64,000 nt of DNA from Demequina oxidasica (GTDB lineage: Bacteria > Actinomycetota > Actinomycetes > Actinomycetales > Demequinaceae), in the NCBI RefSeq assembly GCF_000975115.1, contig NZ_BBRE01000001.1, positions 186,001 to 250,000 of the forward strand. Reading direction: 5' to 3'. A model generated the notes under the pieces. The model ran no database searches. It was not told the origin of the DNA and saw only the letters and a program-made list of their open reading frames with translations. Positions 18,301 through 26,023 of this stretch are shown here, piece after piece (the first letter of the stretch is position 1; every line of letters starts with the position of its first letter). The translations under genes were made by a program, and so were the position numbers.

Positions 18301-18950
18301 GTCTGCGCCTGGCGCGCGACCTCCGCCTGCTTGCCCAAGGGGCCGAGCTGACGGCGAATCTCACCCGTGAGGTCCTGCACGCGCGTGAGGTTGGCCTGCA
18401 TCGCGTCGAGCTTGCGAAGCGCCTTGTCCTTGCGCTTGCGGTGCTTGAGGATGCCGGCAGCCTCCTCGATAAAGTGGCGGCGCTCCTCGGGGGTCGCCCG
18501 CAGCACGGCGTCGAGCTGGCCCTGGCCCACGATCACGTGCATCTCGCGGCCCAGCCCCGAGTCGCTCAGCAGGTCCTGGATGTCGAGCAGCCGGCATGAC
18601 GTGCCGTTGATGGCGTACTCGGAGCCTCCCGAGCGGAACAGCGTGCGGCTGATCGTGACCTCGGTGTAATCGATAGGTAGCGCGCCGTCGGTGTTGTCGA
18701 TGGTGAGCGCGACCTCGGCGCGGCCCAGCGGCGCGCGGCCTGAGGTGCCAGCGAAGATGACGTCGTCCATCTTGCCGCCGCGAAGTGTCTTGGCGCCCTG
18801 CTCGCCCATCACCCATGCGAGCGCGTCCACGACATTGGACTTGCCCGAGCCGTTGGGACCCACCACGCAGGTGACTCCTGGCTCGAACTCCAGCGTGGTC
18901 GCCGAGGCAAAGGACTTGAAGCCCCTAAGCGTCAGCGTCTTGAGATACAC
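15357..18950 (-). CDS. smc: Chromosome segregation ATPase SMC
   Basis: 1197 residues, full SMC length. Walker A GPNGSGKSN at 31-39, a first coiled coil, a hinge around 510-650 with Gly-rich turns, the returning coiled coil, then the ABC signature LLSGGERSL and Walker B FYVMDEVEAALDD near the C-terminus. SMC dimers with ScpA/ScpB load at parS and arrange the chromosome. Upstream is ndk (minus strand) with ~177 bp between, carrying repeat copy 4; downstream is copy 3. The start ATG at 18950 gives the conserved MYLKTLTLRGFKSFA opening. Confidence 0.97.
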   Translation of the reverse strand: MYLKTLTLRGFKSFASATTLEFEPGVTCVVGPNGSGKSNVVDALAWVMGEQGAKTLRGGKMDDVIFAGTSGRAPLGRAEVALTIDNTDGALPIDYTEVTISRTLFRSGGSEYAINGTSCRLLDIQDLLSDSGLGREMHVIVGQGQLDAVLRATPEERRHFIEEAAGILKHRKRKDKALRKLDAMQANLTRVQDLTGEIRRQLGPLGKQAEVARQAQTIQADARDAKSRLLADDLSQLGNSLEQEQADETALLERRAAVEKSLAEMRDRLAELERASAEATPALTKANDTYYRLSSIRERLRNLAALADERVRMLGSTIDHSPPTDLVDLDEQLERARAAGEELAAEVVAAAEALTVAEAGRTDAEAVAETSERHLANLLRSVADRREGVARIAGDVAARRSRVEAAEAEIGRLNEALAAAIKRGNDATTEFQHLETSVASVEDGEEDLDEAHEAATEEWEDAKSALSDLKDKLNTAMRERDTWSAKAEALELSLARKDGAGALLGANVRSVRGTVASQIEVHADAEDAIAAAMGPLADALAVNSVEDAVDAIRWLRDEDAGRARFVVANVDAVVTNPTISLPHGAAWASDLVSGAAGIVDTVRAFVSGVVVVDDLAAARAVVNEHPEVTAATRRGDILGSRNASGGAGDAPSVLHMQAALDEAKTKRAAATVVVEATQFETRAAEERESAARSHHGITMERLNESDARMAAVAEQLGHFGAQARAAKGEAERLTVQLEEAAVRIAGDQETLTGLTERLAAAQAAPEQTETDTIAAQAQRDTHAQDAVAARARETEARLALRTAEERARALTARAESLERAATAERDARARAEEAAKRRERQSQAAREVIQGANDTLAQIDVSVQRADDARAAAEQARTERSGQLSEVRRGVEEYAEEYRRLTDDAHKDEVARAQQKVRLEQLEQRAIDELGVDPKQLIEEFGPHLPVPRRRDDAAVDSGVEGTEGDGDTEETEVSGVPYVREQQEKRLRQAERAMNQLGRVNPLALEEFAALEERHKFLTDQLADVKKSREDLMEIVREIDERVEQIFVEAYNDTAAQFERIFPRLFPGGEGKLILTDPANMLTTGLEVEARPAGKKVKRLSLLSGGERSLTAVAMLVSIFKARPSPFYVMDEVEAALDDVNLGRLLEIFTELQEDSQLIVITHQKRTMEIADALYGVTMRGDGVTTVISQRLKESE

Positions 18951-19021
18951 GGTGTCAGCCTAGGGGAATTTGCGCCCGATGCGACGCAAGCCAGGGGTTT
19001 CGGGCGCGAGCGTGTACCAAA

Positions 19022-19079
19022 ACGGACCACCAGCGCGCCAGCGGCGCTCAGCGTGTGCGAAATCGGACCAATAGCGGGC
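19022..19079 (-). repeat. Paired-box intergenic element, copy 4 (inverted partner of copy 3)
   Basis: On the + strand GGACCACCAGCGCGC (GGACC 19024-19028) and TGCGAAATCGGACCAATAG (GGACC 19065-19069), 41 bp apart. It aligns without gaps to the reverse complement of copy 3 over 58 bp, with both boxes and the TGCGAAATCGGACCAATAG block conserved and the spacer diverged. It lies ~50 bp downstream of ndk and ~70 bp upstream of smc. Confidence 0.75.
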
Positions 19080-19127
19080 GGGGCCGCGGTGCGAGCGCGC
19101 GTGCGCCGACCACACCGCCCCGCGGGA

Positions 19128-19547
19128 CTACAGGCTGGGGAACCAGATGCCGATCTCGCGCGCCGAGCTCTCCTCGGAGTCCGAGCCATGCACCAGGTTC
19201 TGCATAACCTTGAGGCCCCAGTCGCGGCCCAGGTCTCCACGGATGGTGCCGGGCGCCGCGGAGGTGGGGTTGGTAGTTCCCGCGAGGGAGCGGAAGCCCT
19301 CGATGACGCCGTTGCCCTCGGCGACGATCGCCAGCGTCGGGCCCTCCATCATGAAGTCGACCAGCGGCTGGTAAAACGGCTTGCCCACGTGCTCGGCGTA
19401 GTGCTCGGAGAGCAACTCGGGAGTGGCCTGCCGGAGCTCGACGGCGACGAGCGAGTACCCCTTGGCCTCCACGCGGCGCAGGATTTCTCCGGACAGTCCA
19501 CGGCGGACTCCATCGGGCTTGACAAGGATCAGAGTGCGTTCAGTCAT
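19128..19547 (-). CDS. ndk: Nucleoside diphosphate kinase
   Basis: 139 residues, normal length. The opening TERTLILVKPDGV and the active-site block NLVHGSDSEESS (His is the phosphorylated residue) are intact, as is the EIGIWFPSL ending. It transfers phosphate from ATP to other nucleoside diphosphates. The start is set at the ATG at 19547 (MTERTLI); a longer frame to 19568 lacks support. It is divergent from apt. In many actinobacteria folC, a DUF4233 gene and ndk are consecutive; here apt and a membrane protein gene intervene. Confidence 0.96.
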   Translation of the reverse strand: MTERTLILVKPDGVRRGLSGEILRRVEAKGYSLVAVELRQATPELLSEHYAEHVGKPFYQPLVDFMMEGPTLAIVAEGNGVIEGFRSLAGTTNPTSAAPGTIRGDLGRDWGLKVMQNLVHGSDSEESSAREIGIWFPSL

Positions 19548-19607
19548 GCCCGCGAGCCTACTAGCCAAGCAAGTATTTACGGTCCTCGGCCGCAGTCTCC
19601 CCCTCCA

Positions 19608-19667
19608 GCGTTCAGCAAATGGTTGAATTTTCTGCTCGCGGAGGCGCCATGTTCACCTCGTGGTTAC
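19608..19667 (+). repeat. Paired-box intergenic element, copy 5 (GTTCA / TGGTT subtype)
   Basis: GCGTTCAGCAAATGGTTGAA (GTTCA 19610-19614) and GTTCACCTCGTGGTTAC (GTTCA 19651-19655). Both GTTCA and TGGTT recur at exactly 41 bp. It lies in the divergent ndk/apt promoter region. No inverted partner of this copy was found near it. Confidence 0.7.
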
Positions 19668-19688
19668 TTTTGTCGCGGCAATGGGAGG

Positions 19689-20204
19689 ATGGAGCCCGTG
19701 ATTACTCTCGCCGACTTCGACACGTACCCCGACTTCCCCGTCCCGGGAATCCTTTTCTACGACATCTCGCCTATTCTGGCGAGCCCCGACAAGTTCCGCG
19801 AGGCATGCGACGCGCTTAAGCCCGCCGCCGGCACCCAGGTGGACATCGTGGCCGGCGTCGACGCGCGTGGCTTCATCTTCGCCCCGGTGGTCGCACAGGA
19901 CCTCGGAGTGGGCATGACAATGATTCGCAAGAAGGGCAAGATGCCCGGCGAACTCCTCGAGGCCGATGCCACGATCGAGTATGGCGCAAGCGAACTAGTC
20001 ATGAATCCGGCCGGAATTGCGGGCAAGCACGTCCTAGTCGTGGACGACGTGCTCGCGACTGGCGGCACGGCGACCGCAGTCGCCAAGATGCTGCTCACGG
20101 CCGGCGCGGCTAGCGTGCGTTTCAGTTTCCTCATGGAGATCGAGGCGCTGCCGGGTCGTGGCGTCCTCGCGGACTATGACGTGGAGTCCGTGGTCCTGGT
20201 CTAG
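19689..20204 (+). CDS. apt: Adenine phosphoribosyltransferase
   Basis: About 171 residues (168 if the GTG at 19698 is used). The PRPP-binding motif VLVVDDVLATGGTATAVA is at about 115-132 and DFPVPGILFYDISPIL at 13-28 is the usual Apt opening. It makes AMP from adenine and PRPP. GGGAGG at 19683-19688 touches the ATG but is 9 bp from the GTG, so the GTG start may be the real one. I give the longer form. It is divergent from ndk. Confidence 0.93.
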   Translation: MEPVITLADFDTYPDFPVPGILFYDISPILASPDKFREACDALKPAAGTQVDIVAGVDARGFIFAPVVAQDLGVGMTMIRKKGKMPGELLEADATIEYGASELVMNPAGIAGKHVLVVDDVLATGGTATAVAKMLLTAGAASVRFSFLMEIEALPGRGVLADYDVESVVLV

Positions 20205-20220
20205 CTCAGCAGAATCGGAC

Positions 20221-20697
20221 TTAGATCTCGCTGATTGGCCGCTTGTACCCGGGCGCCCAGCGCACCCCCACGAGCACGAGCGGGATCAGTACCAGCGCGC
20301 CCATCACGACTTCATAGAGGATGAGACCCTCATTGACAGTCACCGGCACGGGGTCCTGGTCATTGAGCCAGGCGGCGTGAATCGCGATGCCGGCGATCAG
20401 CGCGCTGGCCGCGACGACCACGATGATGATCGCGAGCCATAGTGGCATCTGGCTGGTGTTGGGGTGCTCTCGCAGGAACCTCGACCACCGCACCACGGCA
20501 AAAAACAGTGAGAAGTTGATCAGCAGCAGTCCCGCGAACAGCACCAGATACACGGAGAACGGCGCACGCGCGGTCTCTGCGTTGCCCCCGTCCGCGAGCG
20601 CCGTCAGCGAGGTCTTCTCGAGCGCCCAAAACAACATGCTCATTCCGATGAGCCCGGCGACCAACGCGCCAGCCATCTTCCATATGAACGCGCTCAT
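20221..20697 (-). CDS. Four-helix membrane protein, function unknown
   Basis: About 158 residues with four hydrophobic segments (roughly 7-27, 48-68, 87-110 and 126-147) separated by short polar loops. No family recognised. The start is set at the ATG at 20697, 3 bp after the DUF4233 stop and next to GGGGAG; a GTG at 20703 overlapping that stop is the alternative. It is the last gene of the folC-DUF4233 transcript. Confidence 0.7.
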   Translation of the reverse strand: MSAFIWKMAGALVAGLIGMSMLFWALEKTSLTALADGGNAETARAPFSVYLVLFAGLLLINFSLFFAVVRWSRFLREHPNTSQMPLWLAIIIVVVAASALIAGIAIHAAWLNDQDPVPVTVNEGLILYEVVMGALVLIPLVLVGVRWAPGYKRPISEI

Positions 20698-20699
20698 TG

Positions 20700-21218
20700 T
20701 CACTCCCCTGTCGCGTCGGCGTCCTCGCCGTCTCGCGTGCCCCCGACTGTAGCCTCACCTTGCGCCTCGATCCGCTCGGCGCGCTCACGGTCAATGCGAC
20801 CGCCGATGCGCAGGCCCATGATCCACAGCACCAGGAACATCACGCCGATGACTGCGATAGCGGGGAGGATGACTCCCGCGGCGATCATGGGGATCTGCAG
20901 GATCCAGCCTGCGACGCGACCCCAGCGTTGCTTCTGCTTGCCGGCGACGTAGAACAGCGCCACCATCAGCACGGCGCCGCCGGCCCAAATCCATCCGGCG
21001 GTGAGCGAGACCTCGGTGGTGCGCGACAGTCCCCACGTGACGAGGGTGGCGAACAGCGCCGCAAGTGCCTGCAGTCCCAAGACCGCCTGGGTGAAGGTCA
21101 GGGTCGCGGGACGCTGCGGCTTCACCGCACCTTCCGGCGCCTGTTCGGCCGATGCCGAGGCCGGGTTAGTCGTGTCAGCCTCACCGATGGGCTGGGTGGG
21201 CTCAGTCGAGTCGGTCAC
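20700..21218 (-). CDS. DUF4233 family membrane protein
   Basis: 172 residues. A Thr/Ala/Glu-rich N-terminus of ~40 residues, then about four hydrophobic helices (43-63, 72-92, 104-124 and 124-140) and an acidic tail. Length, layout and position directly behind folC match the actinobacterial DUF4233 family; the family assignment comes partly from this context. It overlaps folC by 4 bp (start 21218, folC stop at 21215). Function unknown. Confidence 0.7.
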   Translation of the reverse strand: MTDSTEPTQPIGEADTTNPASASAEQAPEGAVKPQRPATLTFTQAVLGLQALAALFATLVTWGLSRTTEVSLTAGWIWAGGAVLMVALFYVAGKQKQRWGRVAGWILQIPMIAAGVILPAIAVIGVMFLVLWIMGLRIGGRIDRERAERIEAQGEATVGGTRDGEDADATGE

Positions 21219-22624
21219 CGGGCGCGCCCCGTTCCTTTGCGATTGTCCGCCCCGAGCAGCACGCGGGCCTCGGCGATCACCGTGACGGACCCGACGACGA
21301 GCACGCCTGCGCCCATGTCGTGCTCCGCCTCGGCAAGTTGTACTGCCTGGTCCAGGGCATCGGGCAGTGATTCTGACCTACGCACGCGGTCCTCGCCGAA
21401 CAACTTCTCGGCGATCTCGGCGAGCTCATCTACGGGGATGGCTCGCGCGGACGCCGATGCGGTGAGGACCACCTCGTCGAGCAACGGTTCCAGCCCGGCC
21501 AAGATGCCCTCCGCGTCCTTGTCGCTCAGGATGCCGACCACGCCGACGAGCGCCTCGAACGCGAAGGACTCCTCGATCGCGCCCACGAGCGCGTCGATAC
21601 CCGCGGGGTTGTGAGCTGCGTCCACCAGGATCATGGGTGAGGTACGCACGGCCTCGAGTCGGCCGGGCGAAGTCACGGCGGCGAAGCCGGCCTCGAGCGT
21701 CTCGCCGTTCAGGGCTGAAAGTGGGCCACCGTCGGCGAGCAGCGACTCGACCGCGACGACTGCCAGCAGCGCGTTGTGTGCCTGGTACTCGCCGTACAGG
21801 GGCACAAACAGTTCCTCGTAGCGCGCGGCGGGAGTGCGTAGGGTCACCAGTTGGCCACCTACTCCCGGCTGGCGGTCGACGACCTCCATGTCATCGCCCT
21901 CCCACAGCGCGCGGGCCTCACGTTCGGCGGCGGCCTTGATGAGCACCGGCGCGACGGATTCGGACTGCTCGGCGATGACCGCGGTGGCGTGGGGCTTGAT
22001 GATGCCGGACTTTTCTAGCGCGATGCCCGCGAGGTCATCGCCCAGCCATTGCTGGTGGTCAAGAGCGACGCGAGTGATGACACTGACGTCACCGTCGGCG
22101 ACGTTGGTCGCATCCCATGCCCCGCCCATGCCCACCTCGATCACGGCGACGTCGATGGGCGCGTCGGCGAACGCGGCGTACGCGAGCACCGTCAGCACCT
22201 CAAAGAAGCTCAGGCGCGGCCCATCCTTTTCAGCGGACCTCGCGTCGACCATATGAATGATGGGCGCGACGTCCCGCCACAGGCGCACAAACTCGTCCTG
22301 TGCGATGGGCTCGCCGTCAATCTGGATGCGCTCGCGCACGCTCGAGAGGTGCGGGGACGTGAAAAGCCCCGTGCGCAGCCCGTGCTCACGCACCAGGGAC
22401 TCGACCATGCGCGCTGTCGACGTCTTGCCATTGGTCCCCGTGAGGTGGATCACCTTAAAGGCACGCTGCGGGTCGCCGAGCAGTTCGACAGCCTCGCGCA
22501 CGCGCGAGATCTTGGGGTCGAAGTCGTGCTCGGGGTTGCGGGACAGGATGTGGGAGTAGATTTCGCGTTCGGCCTCGTCGAGGGTGAGGCCGCCGAGCGC
22601 GAGGTCGGCATTGGGGTCAGTCAT
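21215..22624 (-). CDS. folC: Folylpolyglutamate / dihydrofolate synthase FolC, copy 1
   Basis: 469 residues. The ATP-binding P-loop LTGTNGKTSTARM is at about 61-73, FEVLTVLAYAAFAD and VGMGGAWDATNV mark the Mur-ligase centre, and LVDAAHNPAGIDAL the C-terminal domain. It adds glutamate to dihydropteroate and folates. The start is set at the ATG at 22624 (MTDPNADL) rather than the longer frame at 22666. This copy has the conserved DUF4233 neighbour and is taken as the ancestral locus. A second folC lies at 24318-25829. Confidence 0.95.
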   Translation of the reverse strand: MTDPNADLALGGLTLDEAEREIYSHILSRNPEHDFDPKISRVREAVELLGDPQRAFKVIHLTGTNGKTSTARMVESLVREHGLRTGLFTSPHLSSVRERIQIDGEPIAQDEFVRLWRDVAPIIHMVDARSAEKDGPRLSFFEVLTVLAYAAFADAPIDVAVIEVGMGGAWDATNVADGDVSVITRVALDHQQWLGDDLAGIALEKSGIIKPHATAVIAEQSESVAPVLIKAAAEREARALWEGDDMEVVDRQPGVGGQLVTLRTPAARYEELFVPLYGEYQAHNALLAVVAVESLLADGGPLSALNGETLEAGFAAVTSPGRLEAVRTSPMILVDAAHNPAGIDALVGAIEESFAFEALVGVVGILSDKDAEGILAGLEPLLDEVVLTASASARAIPVDELAEIAEKLFGEDRVRRSESLPDALDQAVQLAEAEHDMGAGVLVVGSVTVIAEARVLLGADNRKGTGRAR

Positions 22625-22838
22625 GGCGTCAAGTCTCCCATGACCTCCCGCGCGCGCCCCACTCACCGCCGTGCCCTTGTCTCCCCAAAGCGGCGGAGCG
22701 CCGAGATCGGGCCAGGATCCGCACGTAAGTACTCCCAGCGCGCTGGGGCGTTGGTGGGGCGAAGCGGGGCGAGATGCGGTGGGGCGAGGACCCGTGCGCG
22801 CCCCTAAACAATGCGGGCGCGTGCCTTCGCCTTCGCTT

Positions 22839-23483
22839 CTACTCGAGTTGGAAAAGGTATGCCCACGCCCGCTTGGTGTAGGAGAGCCCGCGCCCGTCCG
22901 CGCGGATCAAGTCCGCGTCGGCCAGTGCGGGCTTCTTAGGGATTAAGTACTCGTCGAGCGCCGAGTCAGACAGGGTCCAGACGCCGTCCCGATGCTGCAC
23001 GACGCCCACCAACGTCAACCGGGGGTCGAGCGCCGCGATGCTGGCGTCCCCGTGGCTCGTGTTGGCGAGCAACAGCCCGCCAGAAACGAGATATTGCTGG
23101 CAGTGGTCCCATACCGGGCCTGCATACAGTGAGATCAACAAGTCGAACCCCTGCTCCGGCACGTCGAGCGGCGCGGTGTAGACGCCCTGCACAAAATCCA
23201 CCTCCGGAGTCTGCTTCGGCGCAACGCGGCCCTCGAGCTCTGACGCGACGAGGTCGCTCTCGGCAAAATACTTTGCGGCGCGACGGTCCATGTCCAGAAA
23301 CGTCACCGCGGGAATTGCGGTGGCGGGCGACAGGTCCACATAGCTTCCCGCATACAGTGCACGCTTGGGCGCCCACGCCCGCGCCACCTCCGCAAATAGC
23401 GGCGACCTGTCCCCGATCGACTCGCGGTACGTCGCCCATGAGACTTTGACCGCTCGCCTGTTGCCCTGCGATGAAGTTGCCAT
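22839..23483 (-). CDS. Probable SAM-dependent methyltransferase-like protein
   Basis: 214 residues from the ATG at 23483 (MATSSQGNRRAVKV); the frame extends to 23711 but would overlap the cyclase gene on the other strand. A Rossmann-like order is visible: ALYAGSYVDLSP with FLDMDRRAAKYF (motif I and II region, about 45-75), and FDLLISLYAGPVWDHCQQYL then SGGLLLANTS (motifs IV-V, about 115-145). The glycine-rich loop is atypical, so SAM binding is uncertain. No target suggested by context; it is divergent from the cyclase gene. Confidence 0.55.
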   Translation of the reverse strand: MATSSQGNRRAVKVSWATYRESIGDRSPLFAEVARAWAPKRALYAGSYVDLSPATAIPAVTFLDMDRRAAKYFAESDLVASELEGRVAPKQTPEVDFVQGVYTAPLDVPEQGFDLLISLYAGPVWDHCQQYLVSGGLLLANTSHGDASIAALDPRLTLVGVVQHRDGVWTLSDSALDEYLIPKKPALADADLIRADGRGLSYTKRAWAYLFQLE

Positions 23484-23618
23484 GCTCGAACCGTACCCAC
23501 CTTGCGCCGTCACCGCTTTGTACCAGTACATGACCGCGGATATCCAGCCAGATCTCGCACTCATGTACCACCAGCGCGCGTGAGAGTCGGGCAGGCCCGC
23601 TGGCGCTAGCATCGGGGC

Positions 23619-24272
23619 ATGCCCGTTGCCGATCTCAGCCACCGCATTGCCGATGCCACCGTCACCACGCCCGGCCAGCCCGGCCCGCGCATCGGTTTCT
23701 GGAAGACCCATGCCGACACGCGCGGACTCTACGCGGAGGGCACCACGTTCTCGTTTTCACACCTGGACATGATCGGCGGCACCGGCACCTACCTGGATGC
23801 GCCGCTACACCGCTTCGAGGACGGCGCAGATATCGCATCGCTCCCGCTCGAGCGGCTCGTCAACGTTCCAGGGGTTGTCATCGACGCGCCTTGGGAGCAA
23901 GGCGTCGTGCTCGCGGCCGATGCGGTGGCCGGCTTGGACGTGCGCGGCAAGGCCGTGGTGGTCCGCACCGGTTGGGACACTCGCTTCGGCACCGCCGAGT
24001 ACCTGGGCGGCCACCCGCACCTCTCCGTCGGCGCCGCGACAGCCTTGGTAGACGGCGGTGCCTCGATCGTGGGGATCGATTCGGTGAACATTGACTCGAC
24101 TGAGGGCAACGAGCGCCCTATTCACACTGCGTTGCTGTCCGCAGGAATCCCGATCGTCGAGCACCTGCGCGGACTTGAACAGTTGCCACGGGATGGCTTC
24201 CTGTTTACCGCGACGCCACTTAACTTTGAGGGGCTCGCGACCTCGCCGGTGAGGGCCGTCGCGACCTGGTGA
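23619..24272 (+). CDS. Cyclase / kynurenine formamidase family protein with altered metal motif
   Basis: 217 residues of the cyclase family (Pfam PF04199 type). The family motif HxGTHxDxPxH appears here as GTGTYLDAPLH (about residues 54-64): the first His is Gly and the second is Tyr, while Asp and the last His remain. Downstream blocks (VVIDAPW, VRTGWDTRFG, GIDSVNIDS, IVEHLRGLEQL) are well conserved. Two of the usual metal ligands are thus missing and activity may be altered or lost. Single gene between two minus-strand genes. Confidence 0.85.
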   Translation: MPVADLSHRIADATVTTPGQPGPRIGFWKTHADTRGLYAEGTTFSFSHLDMIGGTGTYLDAPLHRFEDGADIASLPLERLVNVPGVVIDAPWEQGVVLAADAVAGLDVRGKAVVVRTGWDTRFGTAEYLGGHPHLSVGAATALVDGGASIVGIDSVNIDSTEGNERPIHTALLSAGIPIVEHLRGLEQLPRDGFLFTATPLNFEGLATSPVRAVATW

Positions 24273-24317
24273 CGACCACCGGACCTTGCCCCGCCTCGCA
24301 TTCCTCAGATCCGAGCG

Positions 24318-25829
24318 CTACGCGGGCTGGGGCTCCGTCTCCGATGTGCCCGACGCGTCAGTGGTGTCTCCGGACTTGGGCTCGCCGTGCTTCAGCAAGG
24401 CGGACGCAACGGCCACTGGCAGATCGGCAGCGTTCGCGACATCGGCGGCCCCGAGGGCATTTGCCGCGCTGTGTACGTGGCGCCGGGCCTCCCCTACCAG
24501 CGTGATCGACCCCGCCACCACTACCCCGTTGTTGTTGCCCTGAGCGTCCGTCGCCAACTGCGTCGCCAAGCGCATCGCAGCGGGCACGTCCGCGGTCTCG
24601 CTGACGCGTGAGCTGCCAAAGACCACCCGCGCGGCTGCGGCGAGTTCGGTAACGTCCATGGCACGCACCGACTCGGTACGCGTGATGACCACGTGATCGA
24701 TCACTGGCTCGAGCCCGGCGAGTATCCCATCGGAGTCCTTGTCAGCAAGGACGGCCACCACTCCCACCGCCGTGTCGAAGACGAACGTCTCACCGAGCGC
24801 CGCCACGAGCGCCGCCACGCCATGCGGGTTGTGCGCCGCGTCCACCAGGACGGTGGGGTGCTGCGCGAGTACCTCGAGGCGTCCCGGGCTAGTTGCCGCC
24901 GCAAAACCCCGCGAGACGGCGGCCAGGTCAAGCGAACGCGGAATTCCCTGGCCTAGAAACACCTCGCACGCCGCGAGTGCTACCAATGCGTTTTGTGCTT
25001 GAAACTCGCCGTGCAGCGGCACGAAGGCATCGACGTAGGTACACGCAGCGGTCCGCAGAGTCACCACTTGCCCACCGGTCACCACCCGGCAGTCGTCCAC
25101 GGACATGTGGCCACCCTCCCAGAACACCGAAGCGGAGCGCGACGCCGCATGGCCGGAGATCACGTGGGCCGCAACGTCGTCTTGAAGCGCGCTGACCACC
25201 GCGGCACCGTGCTTAATGATCCCGGACTTTTCTGCGGCAATGCCAGGCAACCCCCCGATGAAGTAGTCGGAGTGGTCCTCTGCCATGGGTGTCAGAACCG
25301 CGACCTCACCCGTCACCACGTTGGTCGCATCCCGCAGACCCCCAATGCCCACCTCGATGACCGCGACGTCAACACTTGCATCGGCGTAGGCGACCATGCC
25401 CAGCACGGTGAGCACCTCAAAGAAACTCATCCGTGGACCGCCCGCCTGGATCGAGGCGGAGTCGACGGCGTGAATGGCAGGCGCAACTCGTTGCCACAGT
25501 CGCACCAACGCCTCCTGCTGCATCGGAGCTCCCCCGATCATGATGCGTTCACGCAAGGTGGTCAGGTGAGGCGAAGTGAATAGCCCGGTGCGCAACCCGC
25601 TCGCGCGCAAAAGCGACTCGATCATGCGACTGGTTGAGGTTTTGCCATTAGTGCCGGTCACATGGATGACACGGAGCCGCTCGTGAGGATTTCCTAGTTG
25701 GGTCAGGGCCTGGGCGACGCGGTGGAGCTTAGCGTCGTGGTCCTGCTCGGGAGTGCGGGAGAAAATGTGTGCGTGGATCTCACGCTCAGCGTCATCCAGG
25801 CTCAGCCCGGGGAAAACTGCGGGGGTCAT
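24318..25829 (-). CDS. FolC paralogue, copy 2
   Basis: 503 residues, about half-identical by eye to copy 1 over its whole length: shared LSLDDAEREIHAHIFSRTPEQ, HVTGTNGKTSTSRMIESLL (about 56-74), SFFEVLTVLGMVAYAD, VGIGGLRDATNVVTG and LVDAAHNPHGVAALVAALG. The P-loop, the Mur-ligase Lys/His region and the C-terminal domain are intact, so it is probably an active Mur-ligase type enzyme. It is ~1.7 kb upstream of copy 1 in the same orientation. It could split dihydrofolate and folylpolyglutamate activities with copy 1, or glutamylate another pterin. Confidence 0.88.
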   Translation of the reverse strand: MTPAVFPGLSLDDAEREIHAHIFSRTPEQDHDAKLHRVAQALTQLGNPHERLRVIHVTGTNGKTSTSRMIESLLRASGLRTGLFTSPHLTTLRERIMIGGAPMQQEALVRLWQRVAPAIHAVDSASIQAGGPRMSFFEVLTVLGMVAYADASVDVAVIEVGIGGLRDATNVVTGEVAVLTPMAEDHSDYFIGGLPGIAAEKSGIIKHGAAVVSALQDDVAAHVISGHAASRSASVFWEGGHMSVDDCRVVTGGQVVTLRTAACTYVDAFVPLHGEFQAQNALVALAACEVFLGQGIPRSLDLAAVSRGFAAATSPGRLEVLAQHPTVLVDAAHNPHGVAALVAALGETFVFDTAVGVVAVLADKDSDGILAGLEPVIDHVVITRTESVRAMDVTELAAAARVVFGSSRVSETADVPAAMRLATQLATDAQGNNNGVVVAGSITLVGEARRHVHSAANALGAADVANAADLPVAVASALLKHGEPKSGDTTDASGTSETEPQPA

Positions 25830-26023
25830 GGCAATTATTGTGAGGCAAGAGTTGCCGTGCTGACGACCGAAATCGGAACAAATTTTCTAAGGCTGCAGGC
25901 CTCGCGAAAAGCCCCTGATAAATGGCCAGTGACCGACCAACCCGACGATCCCTTCACGCGCCTCTATGCACACGCGCCGCAACCAACTAAGGTCAGACAA
26001 AACGGGGGCCTGAGGGAGGCAAC

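Noticed and set aside
22625-22838. GC-rich gap with CCAGCGCGCTGG palindrome as a possible operator
   Set aside because: Short palindromes are expected by chance at this base composition; no second copy or good position relative to a start.
23522-23578. GTACCA repeated near the cyclase promoter, resembling the paired-box element (GTACCACCAGCGCG)
   Set aside because: The two copies are 45 bp apart, not 41, and only one flank resembles the element.
25935-25995. ACCAAC repeated ahead of the DUF2510 gene
   Set aside because: Spacing is 46 bp and flanks do not match the element.
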